A stretch of DNA of 64,000 nucleotides from Brachypodium distachyon (taxonomy: Eukaryota; Streptophyta; Magnoliopsida; Poales; Poaceae). The stretch is taken from assembly GCF_000005505.3 (NCBI RefSeq), contig NC_016133.3:6014001-6078000 (forward strand), written 5' to 3'. Shown in pieces: positions 8,816-21,566 of this stretch (the first letter of the stretch is position 1; every line of letters starts with the position of its first letter). A model generated the notes under the pieces. It ran no database searches and was not told the origin of the DNA. It worked only from the letters and a program-made list of their open reading frames with translations. The position numbers and the translations under genes are program-made.

Positions 8816-11800
8816 ATGGAGATGATGAGGATGGGGAGCACGGCGGCGGGCGGCGGGAGCATGCGGCGGACGGCGTCGTCGTGGCGGGGCGCGTCCGGGC
8901 GGAGCGACGCGTTCGGGCGGTCGGTGCGGGAGGAGGACGACGAGGAGGCGCTGCGGTGGGCAGCCATCGAGAGGCTTCCCACCTATGACCGGATGCGCAA
9001 GGGCATCCTCGTCCCCGGCGCCGGCGCCGGCGGCGGGGCTGGACAGGAGGTGGACATCCAGGGGATGGGCCTCAACGAGCGGAAGAACCTCATCGAGCGG
9101 CTCATGCGCACCGCCGAGGAGGACAACGAGCGGTTCCTCCTCAAGCTCCGGGACCGGATGGAGCGGTACGTGTGATCATTCATGTCACGAGCTCCCAATT
9201 CTCCAACAACACTCTTGATTCTGAAGAAGAATGCTGTTTTTTGATGTTTGGCAGGGTTGGGATCGACCACCCGACGATAGAGGTGCGGTTCGAGAACCTC
9301 AACATCGATGCCGAGGCGTACGTCGGCAACCGGGGGATCCCCACGTTCACCAACTACTTCTCCAACAAAATCATGGTATGTGCATTCTCAGTAGGACCAG
9401 CTCTTGATGCTTCTTGGAATGGCCTAAAAGTTCAGTACATATGCATGTTGAGTGGTTTCAGCTATGCTGCTTCTGATTCTAGCTTGGGTTATTCAGGGTT
9501 TTTTGAGTGCCCTGCGCATTGTTTCAAACGGGAAGAGGCCCATCTCTATCATCCATGACATTAGCGGAGTTGTAAGACCCGGCAGGTGAGGAATCAATGA
9601 CAGTTTGTTTCAAATCATCTCGTTTTTGTTGCCTTCTCTGGAGGTTGCAGTTTTTGACCATGTGGAGTTTCTCCAGAATGTCTTTGTTGCTTGGGCCCCC
9701 TGGTTCTGGAAAAACTAGCCTCCTCCTAGCTTTGGCAGGGAAGCTGGACTCAAGCCTGCAGGTACAACATCTTCACATCCTTCTTGATTTTGAGCAAAAA
9801 AAATTCATACTATATACAGAATAGTTGATCAGGGAAGATTAGTTGTGTATTTAACTAGATTGATGGATTTGAATTGGCAATGTTCAGGTGTCAGGGAGAG
9901 TGACTTACAATGGGCATGACATGGATGAGTTTGTCCCCCAGAGGACCTCAGCATACATCGGGCAGCATGATCTTCATGTCGGTGAGATGACAGTGAGGGA
10001 GACTCTGGCCTTCTCTGCGAGATGTCAAGGGGTCGGAACTCGTTACGGTACGTATACACACACGTGAAAGGGAAAACCTTAACATGATAATTATTCTGGC
10101 ATCTTTTTTGTTGAAATAATTATCCACATATTGAAAAATAATTCTTATCGTGGTTTCATATTACAGACATGCTTTCTGAACTCTCAAGAAGGGAGAAAGA
10201 AGCCAACATTAAGCCGGATCCTGATATTGATGTTTACATGAAGGTGATTTGTTATTTCATTTGAACCGAAATCCTTATTTATTTAGAATTAAAGAATACC
10301 TTTTTGACGGGTATAGAAATAAACAAGAAATACTCAAGTTACTCTGCTCTTCTGTTCAAACAGGCCATCTCTGTTGAAGGTCAAGAGAGTGTGATCACAG
10401 ATTACATCCTCAAAGTGAGTACCATATAGTAATAACATATAAAAGAAGAAGCCACAGAAATGCATATGCCCTAACAGACTTGCATTTCTCGTGCAGATTT
10501 TGGGTCTGGAAATCTGTGCAGATACAATGGTGGGTGACAGTATGATCAGAGGTATCTCAGGAGGACAAAAAAAGCGGGTCACAACTGGTACGTGCAATAT
10601 ACAGTCGGGGAAAAAATACACATAACTATACTCTTCTGATCATGAAAGCAAAATGTGACCTCCCAAATTACTGAATTCACATAGGTGAGATGCTTGTCGG
10701 GCCAGCAAAAGCATTGTTCATGGATGAAATCTCCACCGGTCTGGACAGCTCCACCACGTACCAGATCGTCAACTCCCTCAGGCAGTCCGTCCACATTCTC
10801 GGAGGCACCGCAATGATCGCATTGCTTCAGCCTGCACCCGAAACATATGAGCTGTTTGATGACATTGTTCTGCTCACTGAGGGGAAAATCGTGTACCAGG
10901 GCCCTCGAGAAAATGTCCTCGAGTTCTTTGAGGCCATGGGATTCAGATGCCCTGAGAGGAAAGGTGTTGCAGACTTCTTGCAAGAAGTAAGTAATCCACC
11001 AGAGTTCTCTATGCTGCATGTTAGGACTAGGAACCGTTCTCATTCTGAATTTACAGGTTACATCTAGGAAGGATCAGCACCAGTACTGGTGCCGCGTTGA
11101 CGAACCATACCGATACGTCTCGGTCAATGACTTCACGGAGGCATTCAAAGCATTCCATGTTGGCCGTAAGATGGGCTCAGAGCTTAGGGTACCGTTTGAT
11201 CGAAGTAGGAACCATCCTGCTGCGCTCACAACTTCGAAGTTCGGTATCAGTAAGATGGAGCTTCTCAAGGCATGCTTCTCTAGGGAGTGGCTGTTGATGA
11301 AGAGGAACTCGTTTGTTTACATCTTTAAACTAGTCCAGGTATGGACCCTGCTTCATGAAACCTTCTTTACCTCAGAATTCAGAAAGTAAATTCTGATGAA
11401 TGTTACATATTTGTACCAGCTCATAATCCTTGGGACCATCGCAATGACTGTATTCCTGCGTACGAAGATGCACCGTGGCACTGTCGAAGATGGGGTGATC
11501 TACATGGGTGCGATGTTCCTTGGCCTGGTAACTCATTTGTTCAACGGATTTGCAGAGCTCGCCATGAGCATTGCAAAGCTGCCCATATTCTATAAGCAGA
11601 GAGACCTACTCTTCTATCCATCATGGGCATATGGATTGCCTACGTGGCTGCTCAAGATCCCAATATCATTCTTGGAGTGTGCAGTGTGGATCTGCATGAC
11701 ATACTATGTCATCGGTTTCGATCCAAACATTGAGAGGTTCTTCCGCCATTACCTGCTGCTTGTACTGATCAGCCAGATGGCTTCCGGTCTTTTCCGGGTT

Positions 11801-14800
11801 CTTGCTGCAGTAGGAAGAGACATGGTTGTTGCCGACACGTTTGGATCATTTGCTCAGCTTGTTCTTCTGATTCTCGGCGGCTTCTTGATAGCTAGAGGTA
11901 TGTCAAATCGTCATTCAGCAACCGTTTAGGTAGTGTCAACTGTCAAGAACATCATGCTGAGTCATGTTTCTGCAGATAACATAAAAAGCTGGTGGATATG
12001 GGGCTACTGGTGCTCCCCTCTGATGTATGCGCAGAATGCCATAGCGGTGAATGAGTTCCTTGGCAATAGTTGGCGGATGGTAATGCAGCGTCTCCTGGTC
12101 ACTTGATCAGTCTAATTTCAGATAGATAACTTACAGACAAATGTCAATCTTTTGACAGGTGGTTGATCGGACAGTAAGCAACGACACACTTGGTGTACAA
12201 GTCTTGAATTCCCGCGGCATCTTTGTCGACCCAAACTGGTACTGGATCGGTGTTGGTGCCTTACTTGGGTACATCATGCTCTTCAACATACTCTTTGTTG
12301 TGTTCCTCGACTTGCTTGACCGTGAGTACCTTCTCAACCATAAAATGCACTGATTCACCCAGAGCAAACATCTTATGCTGGTACTGACATCCTTCTTGGA
12401 ACTACAGCTCTTGGAAAGGGACAAAATGTTGTTTCTGAAGAGGAACTGAGGGAGAAGCATGCCAACCGTACTGGAGAAAATGTAGAGTTGCGGCTTCTTG
12501 GAACAGATGCTCAGAATTCACCTTCCAATGGTTAGCAGCGATTCTCATAAAATGCAATATAAACTCATGCACTGTTGTATCTGTGTAACAAGTAAAACAA
12601 ATACAGGAAGAGGAGAAATCACTGGAGTCGACACCAGGAAGAAGGGAATGGCGCTTCCATTTACTCCTTTGTCGATCACCTTCAACAATATCAGATACTC
12701 AGTGGACATGCCTCAGGTAAGCATAACCCAGGCCAGAAGTTCTGTCATGTATTGAACCCTGTCATTGCTGATGACAAATACTAATTCTGATTCACAAATC
12801 TTTGACAGGAAATGAAAGACAAAGGTATCACCGAAGACCGGCTACTGCTCCTGAAAGGTGTAAGCGGCGCTTTCAGGCCAGGAGTTCTTACAGCATTGAT
12901 GGGTGTTAGTGGGGCTGGTAAGACCACTTTGATGGATGTGTTGGCGGGACGGAAAACTGGCGGTTACATTGAAGGAGATGTCAGCATCTCTGGTTACCCA
13001 AAGAACCAAGACACTTTTGCGCGAATTGCTGGCTATTGTGAGCAAAATGATATCCACTCTCCACATGTTACTGTGTATGAATCCCTAGTGTACTCAGCAT
13101 GGCTCCGGTTGTCTCCTGATGTAGACTCAGAAGCAAGAAAGGTAAGCTGATGACCTAGTACATAAGTAGCGCATTATACATTTAGTATTGCAACTGATCA
13201 CTGGAGTCCTCCGGATTCACTTCATGGACGCAGATGTTTGTCGAACAAGTCATGGAACTCGTCGAACTAACATCACTGAGGGGATCATTGGTGGGACTGC
13301 CAGGAGTGAATGGTTTATCCACTGAACAGCGTAAAAGGCTCACCATTGCTGTTGAACTTGTTGCCAACCCGTCCATCATATTCATGGATGAACCAACTTC
13401 TGGACTAGACGCAAGGGCGGCTGCAATCGTGATGAGGGCGGTCAGAAACACGGTCGACACAGGAAGAACAGTTGTTTGCACCATCCACCAGCCCAGCATT
13501 GACATCTTTGAAGCTTTTGACGAGGTATTTAATTCGCAGCATGGATGAAAAAGTTGGGATCTTTAAAGTATTGGACGTCTCTAATATGAACACACACTCA
13601 CATGTTATTCTTGAACTGATGCAGTTGCTCCTGATGAAACGGGGAGGTGAAGAAATTTATGTCGGCCCCTTGGGACACAACTCGTGTCATTTGATCGATT
13701 ACTTTGAGGTGAGCCTCAGTACTGACTATTGAACAATTTCGAACTTGTGGCATGCATGATAACCTTGCTTGGTGCACCAAATCTAGGGAATACATGGAGT
13801 GAAGAAAATCAAGGATGGTTACAACCCTGCAACATGGATGTTAGAAGTGACCACCCTAGCTCAAGAAGATGCCCTGGGGGTCAACTTTGCCGAAGTATAC
13901 ATGAATTCTGACTTATACCGGTATGTTCAGTCCCAGAATGATGTTTCACATTTTTTGCTATTCTCTCTCATTTCACGGATTCAAATGCATAATGGCAGGA
14001 GGAACAAAGCTTTGATCAGTGAACTAAGCACACCCCCACCTGGATCGACGGACCTGCATTTCCCAAACCAGTACGCACAGTCCTTTACCACACAATGCAT
14101 GGCTTGCCTGTGGAAGCAGCACAAGTCATACTGGAGAAATCCATCCTACACTGCAACTAGGATATTCTTCACGACAGTTATTGCCCTCATCTTCGGCACC
14201 ATCTTCTTGAACTTAGGCAAGAAAATGTAAGTACCTTTGCTGACAACCCCAACTGAGACCATATACACATAGCCATACTGTGAGAAAGAAACTCATTTGT
14301 ACTTTAATTCCTTTCAGCGGCAAGAGACAGGACCTGTTCAATTCTTTGGGATCCATGTATGCAGCAGTTATTTTCATTGGGATTCAGAATGGCCAATGTG
14401 TTCAACCAATTGTAGAAGTTGAGCGAACAGTCTTCTACCGAGAAAAAGCTTCTGGGATGTACTCTGCTGTGCCCTATGCATTTGCACAGGTAATGATTGT
14501 CACAGAAGATTTTAAAAGAAAATATTGCACTTTTATTCCTTAAATGTACTTCTAAATTCTAACAATGTTAACTTTTCAACAGGTTCTTATAGAAATTCCA
14601 CACATCTTTCTACAGACCATTGTTTATGGTCTGATTGTCTACAGCTTGATTGGCTTGGACTGGGCATTTATGAAATTCTTTTGGTACATGTTCTTCATGT
14701 TCTTCACATTCCTGTACTTCACATTTTATGGGATGATGGCAGTCGCCATGACACCAAACAGCGACATTGCTGCCATAGTTGCAACTGCATTCTATGCTGT

Positions 14801-15188
14801 GTGGAATATCTTTGCTGGTTTCCTAATCCCCCGACCAGTAAGTGTCCATGACTAGTTCATTTGTAAGCACTAACCCTTGCATTTTCTCCATACTGTTGAT
14901 GCTAAATTATATATGGCTTACTTGCAGAGGATACCAATTTGGTGGAGGTGGTACTCTTGGGCTTGCCCAGTGTCATGGACTCTGTACGGACTTGTTGCCT
15001 CACAGTATGGAGATATCGCAGACGTTACGCTGGAGGGCGATGAAAAAGTGAATGCTTTCATCAACAGATTCTTTGGATTCAGACATGACTACGTAGGTAT
15101 TATGGCTATCGGTGTTGTGGGATGGGGCGTTCTCTTTGCTTTCGTCTTTGCCTTCTCCATCAAAGTGTTCAACTTCCAAAGAAGATAA
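8816..15188 (+). CDS. ABC transporter G family, pleiotropic drug resistance (PDR) full-size transporter
   Basis: Twenty-three exons chain in frame to 1447 residues: 8816-9165, 9255-9375, 9497-9585, 9677-9761, 9888-10047, 10167-10243, 10364-10414, 10497-10587, 10685-10986, 11057-11338, 11420-11897, 11976-12079, 12159-12321, 12408-12530, 12607-12716, 12809-13141, 13234-13524, 13625-13708, 13787-13920, 13999-14226, 14318-14489, 14583-14837 and 14928-15188. The order is NBD-TMD-NBD-TMD, the reverse topology of PDR proteins. NBD1 has Walker A GPPGSGKT (about residue 193), signature ISGGQKKR (about 331) and Walker B ALFMDE. NBD2 has GVSGAGKT (about 894), LSTEQRKR (about 1001) and IIFMDEP. Membrane segments follow each NBD, and it ends KVFNFQRR like other plant PDRs. 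All key residues are present, so it looks functional. The family exports hormones, lipids and defence metabolites across the plasma membrane; substrate is not predictable here. The ATG starts a typical Ser/Arg-rich N-terminus. Confidence 0.95.
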
Positions 15189-16366
15189 GATAAGCCATCG
15201 GAAAACAGATTCAGCTCTGCTTCAGCGCACTACAGTGTTCGGCTGTTTGCAGTTTGTCACACAGCGGAGTAAATGAAGAGACAACATATCAGTATTTGTT
15301 TTATTCTTAGGAAATTAACACTGTTCTTAAATCAGAAGTTCAATCATGTATATATATTGTAGTTGACAGAAAAGGGCCTGCTGTAATTTTGTAAAATTAT
15401 CTACCGTTCAATGATAATGTTTTCACAAGATTGTCTGTCCGGTTCGATTGGTACTTGTTTCCTTACAAGATCCTAGCATCAAAACCTAAAGGAGAAAGAA
15501 CTCAAAATTGTGGACAGCATGGCAGTAGGTTATTTTTTTTAGTAATATGCCAGTAGGTTATCATCCGTTATCTGGGGGCTGCTATCTGAAGATGCACTTC
15601 AGACCTTCAATTATGGAGGAGCCCCGAATTCAATTGCGTCAGTTTAATAACTAGTCATAATAATCAAATTTGAGAACGGGCATCCACTAGTCCACCAGAT
15701 TGTAAAAACTACAGAGTATAGAGACTACCTCGATGAATATCGCGGTCACATCCAAGGGGATCACTCTCTCACCTCCCCTGCCACCAATCGAGCCCGTCGC
15801 CGGTCGATCGCGCCTTGCCCGCTGCCGAATCGACATCGACTCCTCTGATCCGTCACGGGCACGGCAGCACCACAAGCTCGTCTGCTTCGAGGTAAAGCTT
15901 CTTCCCGGCTTCCCCCTCTTCCTCTCCTCTGCCCGGCTGGGCTGATGCAGTGCGCTTGGTTACTTGTGCTGTGCAATTGCTCATATACTACGCGCCGCCA
16001 TGGTGCGGGCGCGAGCGCCGCGCCGGGCCAGGACGTCGACGGCACGAGCCTCCGCCCGCCGCCGCAGCCTCTTGGTTTTATTGAGCACAAGGGATTGAGG
16101 ATTGAGTGTTCACGTACTAAACCCTGTACGACCGTTGGATAGGAAACGGATGCGCAGGATCGTACCCAGATTACGTATGCAGTTTTTTTTTTTGAAACTG
16201 ATTACGTGAGTCAGTTTAATACGGAGTACTAACAAATCTTTTATCCCTGCGTCAGCTTTTTCTTAACTATGCCACATAAAATAATGGCTGACGTAGAATA
16301 GAAAAGAACAAAGAAAGACACGAGCTTTTTCTTAATAAAAAGATAATCTCTTCACAAGAAGTATAA
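15189..16366. other. 3' flank of the ABCG gene and spacer
   Basis: The 3' UTR probably extends to roughly 15430 (AT-rich, with repeated near-AATAAA signals). No gene is seen beyond it. A GC-rich patch at 15760-16080 gives overlapping open frames on both strands without any recognisable domain. Sequence 16254-16360 is an imperfect inverted copy of about 16570-16690, associated with the Tourist-like element that follows. Confidence 0.45.
15519..15561. repeat. Micro-insertion with 15-bp flanking direct repeats
   Basis: ATGGCAGTAGGTTAT (15519-15533) recurs as ATGCCAGTAGGTTAT (15547-15561), one mismatch. The 13-base insert between them starts with a T run, giving T8 at the left junction. It has the same form as the loci at 4047-4089 and 50659-50698. 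Confidence 0.6.
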
Positions 16367-16721
16367 GGGCATGTACAATGGTTTATAAGACCGTCTTATC
16401 TTATGCGTTCCACGTCATTTACGAAAACAACAAAACATGTTGTACAATATGAAATATGATATCTTTTGGTGTCATATCTTCAATTAATACTTATACATAA
16501 ATAAATTTAACTAAATAAATGTTACGCAAATGGAAATCTAGTACAATGAGAAATTTGGGTGATCTTTGTCTTATGATCCTTCTTGTGAAGAGATCTTCTC
16601 TTAATTAAGAGAAAGCTTATCCATTTTCTTCATTCTCTCTCTTTCACGTCAGATTTTATCCTACGTGCCATCATTAAGAACTGGCTGACGTCACCCGGTC
16701 ACCCCACCATTGTACATGCTT
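16367..16721. mobile_element. Tourist-like (PIF/Harbinger) MITE
   Basis: The terminal inverted repeat GGGCATGTACAATGG at 16367-16381 matches CCATTGTACATGCTT at the right end (16707-16721). TAA flanks both sides (16364-16366 and 16722-16724), the 3-bp target size of PIF/Harbinger elements. The interior contains another inverted copy pair involving CTTCTTGTGAAGAGAT-like sequence, so a second element may be nested or the arms may have been rearranged. No transposase is encoded. Confidence 0.65.
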
Positions 16722-16734
16722 TAAGGCAATCATA

Positions 16735-17512
16735 AGGCAATTTCCCCGTTGTAAAAGATTTCACTTTTTCGTAACATTTATTTCATTAATTTATCCATGC
16801 AAACATTAATTGTAAAATATGACACAGAGAGATGACATGTTGTATATCAAGTTTTGTTGTCTTTTCTAAGTGATGTGTAGCACACAAGAGAAAGCACTCT
16901 TATCAAGCATTGTGCATTACTTTAGTGATTCAGATTTCGTTTTAAGACAATCATCAGATTTAGTAAGAAATCTTTTATTCTTTTTATAGCTTATTAATTA
17001 AGGGAACTACTGTAAAAAAAGCCATCTATGTAGGACACGATAACAACTACAAGATATTTTCACCAAGGTTACACAAAGTTAAGAAAATCAAACCTGAACT
17101 TTCAATAGAGATGTAAAATCATAGTTCCCTCCGCCTCATGGTGTCAGATAGGTCTTCGAAGACAAGGAAAAATAGCGGAGAGCACCGGAGCTACGGCGGT
17201 CAGGTTTCTTCCCTCTCATGGCTCTTCGTGTTAGTTGTACACTTTTCCTTTTTGTGCATGGAGGTTACTCATAGAATGGATTAACATGGCTTTAAGATTC
17301 GCGACTAAGAATTTTCCAATAAACTTTATCAACCCTCGTGAATTTGACTTGTCCTTTAATTTGATGGTTTATGTACAGAAAATTAGACTCTCATTTTTTA
17401 TTTTTCATGTTTTATGTGAGACTAATACCTTTATTGGGGTAGACAATAGGAATATGTACACAAGGGCAAGAAAACCAAAGAACCAAAAAAGACAGATCTC
17501 ACAAACTCTATA
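16735..17512. other. Spacer without a recognised gene
   Basis: AT-rich sequence. Open frames of about 60-100 codons (for instance 17235-17546 plus, 17431-17706 minus) have no domain and reach into the tandem duplication that follows, so I regard them as chance frames. Confidence 0.4.
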
Positions 17513-18505
17513 TGAATTGAAAACAGAGGTCGTTGGAAAAGTATAAAAACAAAGAAATTTTGGTGGGATGCTTCAATGGGAAAGATGGGAGAGAAAGAAC
17601 AAAAATCTTTGACTTCTCGAAGAAACTTTTTCAAGAGGTTTTGGACCTCTTGGTTTGAGGGGATTCCAAAACAGATATGAAGAAAAGACAAGTGGCTCAA
17701 TATCACATTATCCCTAATTCTATATATTTATTGCACCATACAAAAAACCCAAGGGCCTCTTGGGTTGAAGAATTTCCACAAGAACTTTGTAGCATTCTGA
17801 TCCGCATGATTGTTTCCCATGGAGATCCTATGTACCAAATTATAAATGAGACCATAAAGCTTTTATGAATTGCTTTCCTACACCCCCAATTTCATAGGAT
17901 TTCTAGCAAGAAATCCTAAATATCATTTTTTTTCTTATGTGCCTTGTACTCTCCCTCCCTCTCATGCAAAATTCTTGCAGCATCCAAAGAGCCATACTTG
18001 TGTTTTCTGTAGGATCCAAGGAGTCATGAGATTATAATTAGTACCAAGTTTTCCCTATTTCTTCATTTTTAGACTTTTGCATTTCAAAGAGTTAATGAAA
18101 GTCATCGCTTGATCGGTCACTTCCTTTTTCCACCAAGTGTTTGCTTAGGGACCACAGCCTACAATCTAGGTTGTTTCCTTCTTGACTTTTGATGGGAATA
18201 GAAAAGAGAAGCCATTGGAAAAGTATAAAAACAAAGAAAATTTGGTGGGAGGCTTAGATGGGAAAGATGGGAGAGAAAGAACAAAAATCTTTGACTTCTC
18301 GAAGAAACTTTTTCAAGAGGTTTAGAACCTCTTGGTTGAGGGGATTCCAAAACACATATGAAGAAAATACAAGTGTTTCAATATCACATTATCCTGAATT
18401 CTATAGATTTATTGCACCATACTAAAAAACCCAAGGGCCTCTTGGGTTGAAGAATTTCCACAAGAACTCTGTGGGATTTTAATCCACATGATTCTTTTTC
18501 GCATG

Positions 18506-19822
18506 TGAAAAGGCATTTCGATCCCTAAGTTTTTTGGTGTTAATGACAACATGACTCGTGGACTAACCGTGTGCTCGAGTGTTTCAGATGTGAGATCAAA
18601 TGGCACAAGACGGTTCGTTGCCCTCAAAAAGGAAAGAAGCGTAGAAAGATTTACGGCTTTTTATTTATATTGAGTCGTAGGAAATCCGTACTATTAAGAG
18701 GGAGTCCACAAGGGAAAGATTTGGATGAATCAACTTCACGTACACAAATCTATTATATTTGCACCCACATAAAGCCGTTTCCTAAGTGGGAGAGAGACCA
18801 CCTCATAATCTTAGCCTAAAATTTAGTGCCTAAATGTCTCCAAGGCGGCAGTGCAGCTCTATCCAGGCCGGTAGTACCGGGGCCGGTAGTTCCGCCCTAG
18901 TATCGGAACCGCACCTAAACGCTACTGTCTTCTAGTGGTACCGGAGCGGTAGGTAGTACCTCTGCGCGAAATACACATAACGGTCATTTTTTGAGGCGCC
19001 CTTTAAATAGGAGTCATCCCCTACCTCGGGACTACTCCTCAACCGAGCTATTCCTCTCTCCCCCAAATACAAGAGCTTCAAATCCCTAGATCTCCCTCCC
19101 TAGTGCTTCCCCACTCTTGATTCTTTGAGGATTGGAAGAGAAGATCTTGATCTAGGGTTTCACCAAATTGAAAAGTTGATTCTCCTTGTTTCCTTTGTGG
19201 ATTTTGTTACTCTTGAGATTTTGGGATCCCTAGATGGAAGGTGTCTTTTCAAGGCCTCCAATCTTGTGAGGTGGTGCATGAGGATTCGGAAAGGAGCCTC
19301 CAATTAAGTTGTGGAGTTGTGCCCTTCTCCTTGTTTGTAAGGGTTCGGCATTCGCCCTCAAGGAAGCCACTAGTGGAACTCACCTCACCTTTGTGGTGTT
19401 GTGAGAGCTCATCCCACCTTTGTGGTGTAGTGAGTTGGAGAATAGAGTGAGCTTTTGTGACGCCTCTACCTTTGTGGTAGAACACTCCTCCAAACGGAGA
19501 CGTACACCGACCCTAATTGGTGGAACTCCGGTGAAATCTTCATCTCCCCGTGCGGTATCATTCTTGTCCCTTTACTTACTCGCAAAACTTAATTGTTTAT
19601 CATGTGCTTCGGCTATCAAGCAAGTTTCAATTGATTATCTATTGCTCGTGCTCGTACTTCGGCTATTGCATCATACTAGGGGTGTTCATCATTTAGACGT
19701 TTTAGTGAACCCATGTATTGATGCTTGTATCCCATAAAAGTGAAAAGAAAAAGTAAAATTTGTTAGTCGCCTATTCAACACCCCCCCCCCCCCCGCTTCT
19801 AGTCGACCATACCGATCTTTCA
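18506..19822 (+). mobile_element. Solo LTR of an LTR retrotransposon
   Basis: It begins TGAAAAGGCATTTCGATCCC and ends CCGATCTTTCA, i.e. TG...CA. The flanks are GCATG (18501-18505) and CCATG (19823-19827), a 5-bp target duplication with one mismatch; the uninterrupted first copy of the host repeat reads CCATGG at this site. No internal region or second LTR follows. The end carries a run of 14 C residues shortly before the terminus. A truncated relative lies in reverse orientation at 44377-45335. I cannot name the family with certainty. Open frames inside it are not genes. Confidence 0.75.
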
Positions 19823-20142
19823 CCATGGAGATCGATCCGATGTACCAAAGAAATGAGACCACAAAACTTCTATGAATTGTTTTCATACACCCCAATTTCA
19901 CAGGATTTCTAGCAAGAAATCCTAAATATCATTTTCCTTTTGCGCCTTTTACTCTCCTACCCTCCCTCTCGTGCAAAATTCTTGCAAACCATCGAACGAA
20001 CCATACTTGTGTTTTCTGTAGGATCCAGGGAGTCATGACATTATAATGAGTACCAAGTTTTCCCTATTTTTTCATTTTTAGACTTTTGCATTTCAAAGAG
20101 TTAATGAAAGTCATCGTTTGATCGGTCACCTTCTTTTCCACC

Positions 20143-20184
20143 AAGTGTTTGCTTAGGAGTTTAAAAAAAAAGTGTTTGCTTAGG
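20143..20184. repeat. Micro-insertion with perfect 15-bp direct repeats and a paralogous empty site
   Basis: AAGTGTTTGCTTAGG is present at 20143-20157 and 20170-20184, separated by the 12 bases AGTTTAAAAAAA. The equivalent position in the first copy of the 681-bp duplication (about 18135-18155) has a single uninterrupted AAGTGTTTGCTTAGGGACC. The insertion therefore happened after the tandem duplication. Confidence 0.8.
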
Positions 20185-20230
20185 GACCCCAGCCTACCAT
20201 CTAGGTTGTTCCTTCTCGACTTTGGATCTT

Positions 20231-21566
20231 AGAACTCAATCAGTCTGTTTGTACTAAGGATGACGACATGTAATAAGGGCCCCCCTAGTCTATTGAGTGC
20301 TCTACCTTGGGCCATCGACATCATACACTCTATTGATATAGATATCGTGGACAGCCAGCTATATCCGACCTCCCTAGCCACAACCATCCCCATGTATTGC
20401 CACATAGGTGGGTTCGGTCTTTGAAACAGGATGCACCAAATCTCATAGAAAAAGGTTTCTGTGGAATACTACACAATCTTACAAATCAACAACCAACAAA
20501 TGAAGACTCGTAAGGATTAAAGCCTCTGAAATCCTATGTTTCTTTCAAAGAAAAGGCCTAAGCAAAAAAAAAAAAACCAAACAAATCATAAAAATATATT
20601 CCAAAGATATTTTCTTTAGATTCAGAAAATCCTACAAATCTCAGCTAATTCTCTTTTGTTCCAAATGAGGTCTAAACACTTATCCGTGAAATTTCTATAG
20701 ATTTCCTATGAAATTTATGCAAATCAAGGAGACCTTAAGATGCTTATACATGCTTCAACTAATGTCTTGAAAGGACTTGCATTGTTCTTTGATTATCATC
20801 AAGCATGACGTTTTGGCTCCTGGGTGCGCGCCTGCAACCGGGATGAACTATAAAATCGGCAAAATATTAAACGGTGTTGGATCTTTTTTTCTAAAGTAAG
20901 CACTACATTTGTGCAAGCCTTGACATGCTTGTAAAGTTTCTTCATGTAAAAGGAGCTTTTTTTGTGTCCTAAAAGAACAGCTTTCATTGTTTAAAAAACC
21001 AAAATTTTAGCACTAATGTCTTTTTCCATAAAGTAACAAAGCTTATTGTGCACCTTTGAATTTCCTGGTCCTCTACTCCTGTTGTACCAACGAAATTACA
21101 CAAAATATCCACAAAGTAGAAAGATCAAGCAAGCAGCTGCAAGCAAATAAAGTAAAACCTTCTCAGTCTTCTGTCAATCAGATGATGATGATGCAAAACT
21201 GCATATATGACGAGAGGACATGCAGCAGAACTGTGCACCATACGCAAACGCAAGAGGCCAAGATCTTATTATTCGATAACAGGAACATCTGACCCCATCT
21301 ACTGAATCCTACAGACAGTTGTCTCACTCGACATCCCCATGCTGTCCGTTCTTGCAGATGCAGATCGAGCATCAGCTAACTGCAAGCAAGAGGAAGAGCA
21401 GATGTACTGGTTGCGCCTATGACATGGCAAATCGATCGGCAATCAAACTGTAAATATACAATTCGCAAATCCACAAGTACAGCTGCTTCAAATGAAACAG
21501 AAGAATCGACCACACTAGCTAAGTTTTATATATTTTGGATAAATACAAGCAGGTTCTGGACTTGGG
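20231..21566. other. Spacer and 3' flank of the small cysteine-rich gene
   Basis: No gene is recognised from 20231 to about 21000. The part nearest 21566 is likely the 3' UTR of the minus-strand CYSTM-like gene. Open frames here are under 80 codons, lack domains and are treated as chance. Confidence 0.45.

Larger units (their letters stand above)
17513..20230. repeat. Tandem duplication of a 681-bp unit; second copy split by a solo LTR
   Basis: Copy 1 spans about 17513-18193 and copy 2 about 18194-20230. Marker strings occur in both: TTGGAAAAGTATAAAAAC at 17534 and 18215 (offset 681), and AAGTGTTTGCTTAGGGACC at about 18135 and again in copy 2. Copy 2 is lengthened by a 1317-bp solo LTR (18506-19822) with its 5-bp target duplication and by a small insertion at 20158-20169. 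Removing these returns it to nearly the length of copy 1. The unit itself is not recognised and shows no convincing coding frame. Confidence 0.85.

Noticed and set aside
9829..13593. Minus-strand and alternate-frame open frames across the ABCG gene
   Set aside because: They are shadows of conserved transporter exons; the plus-strand exons explain the whole region.
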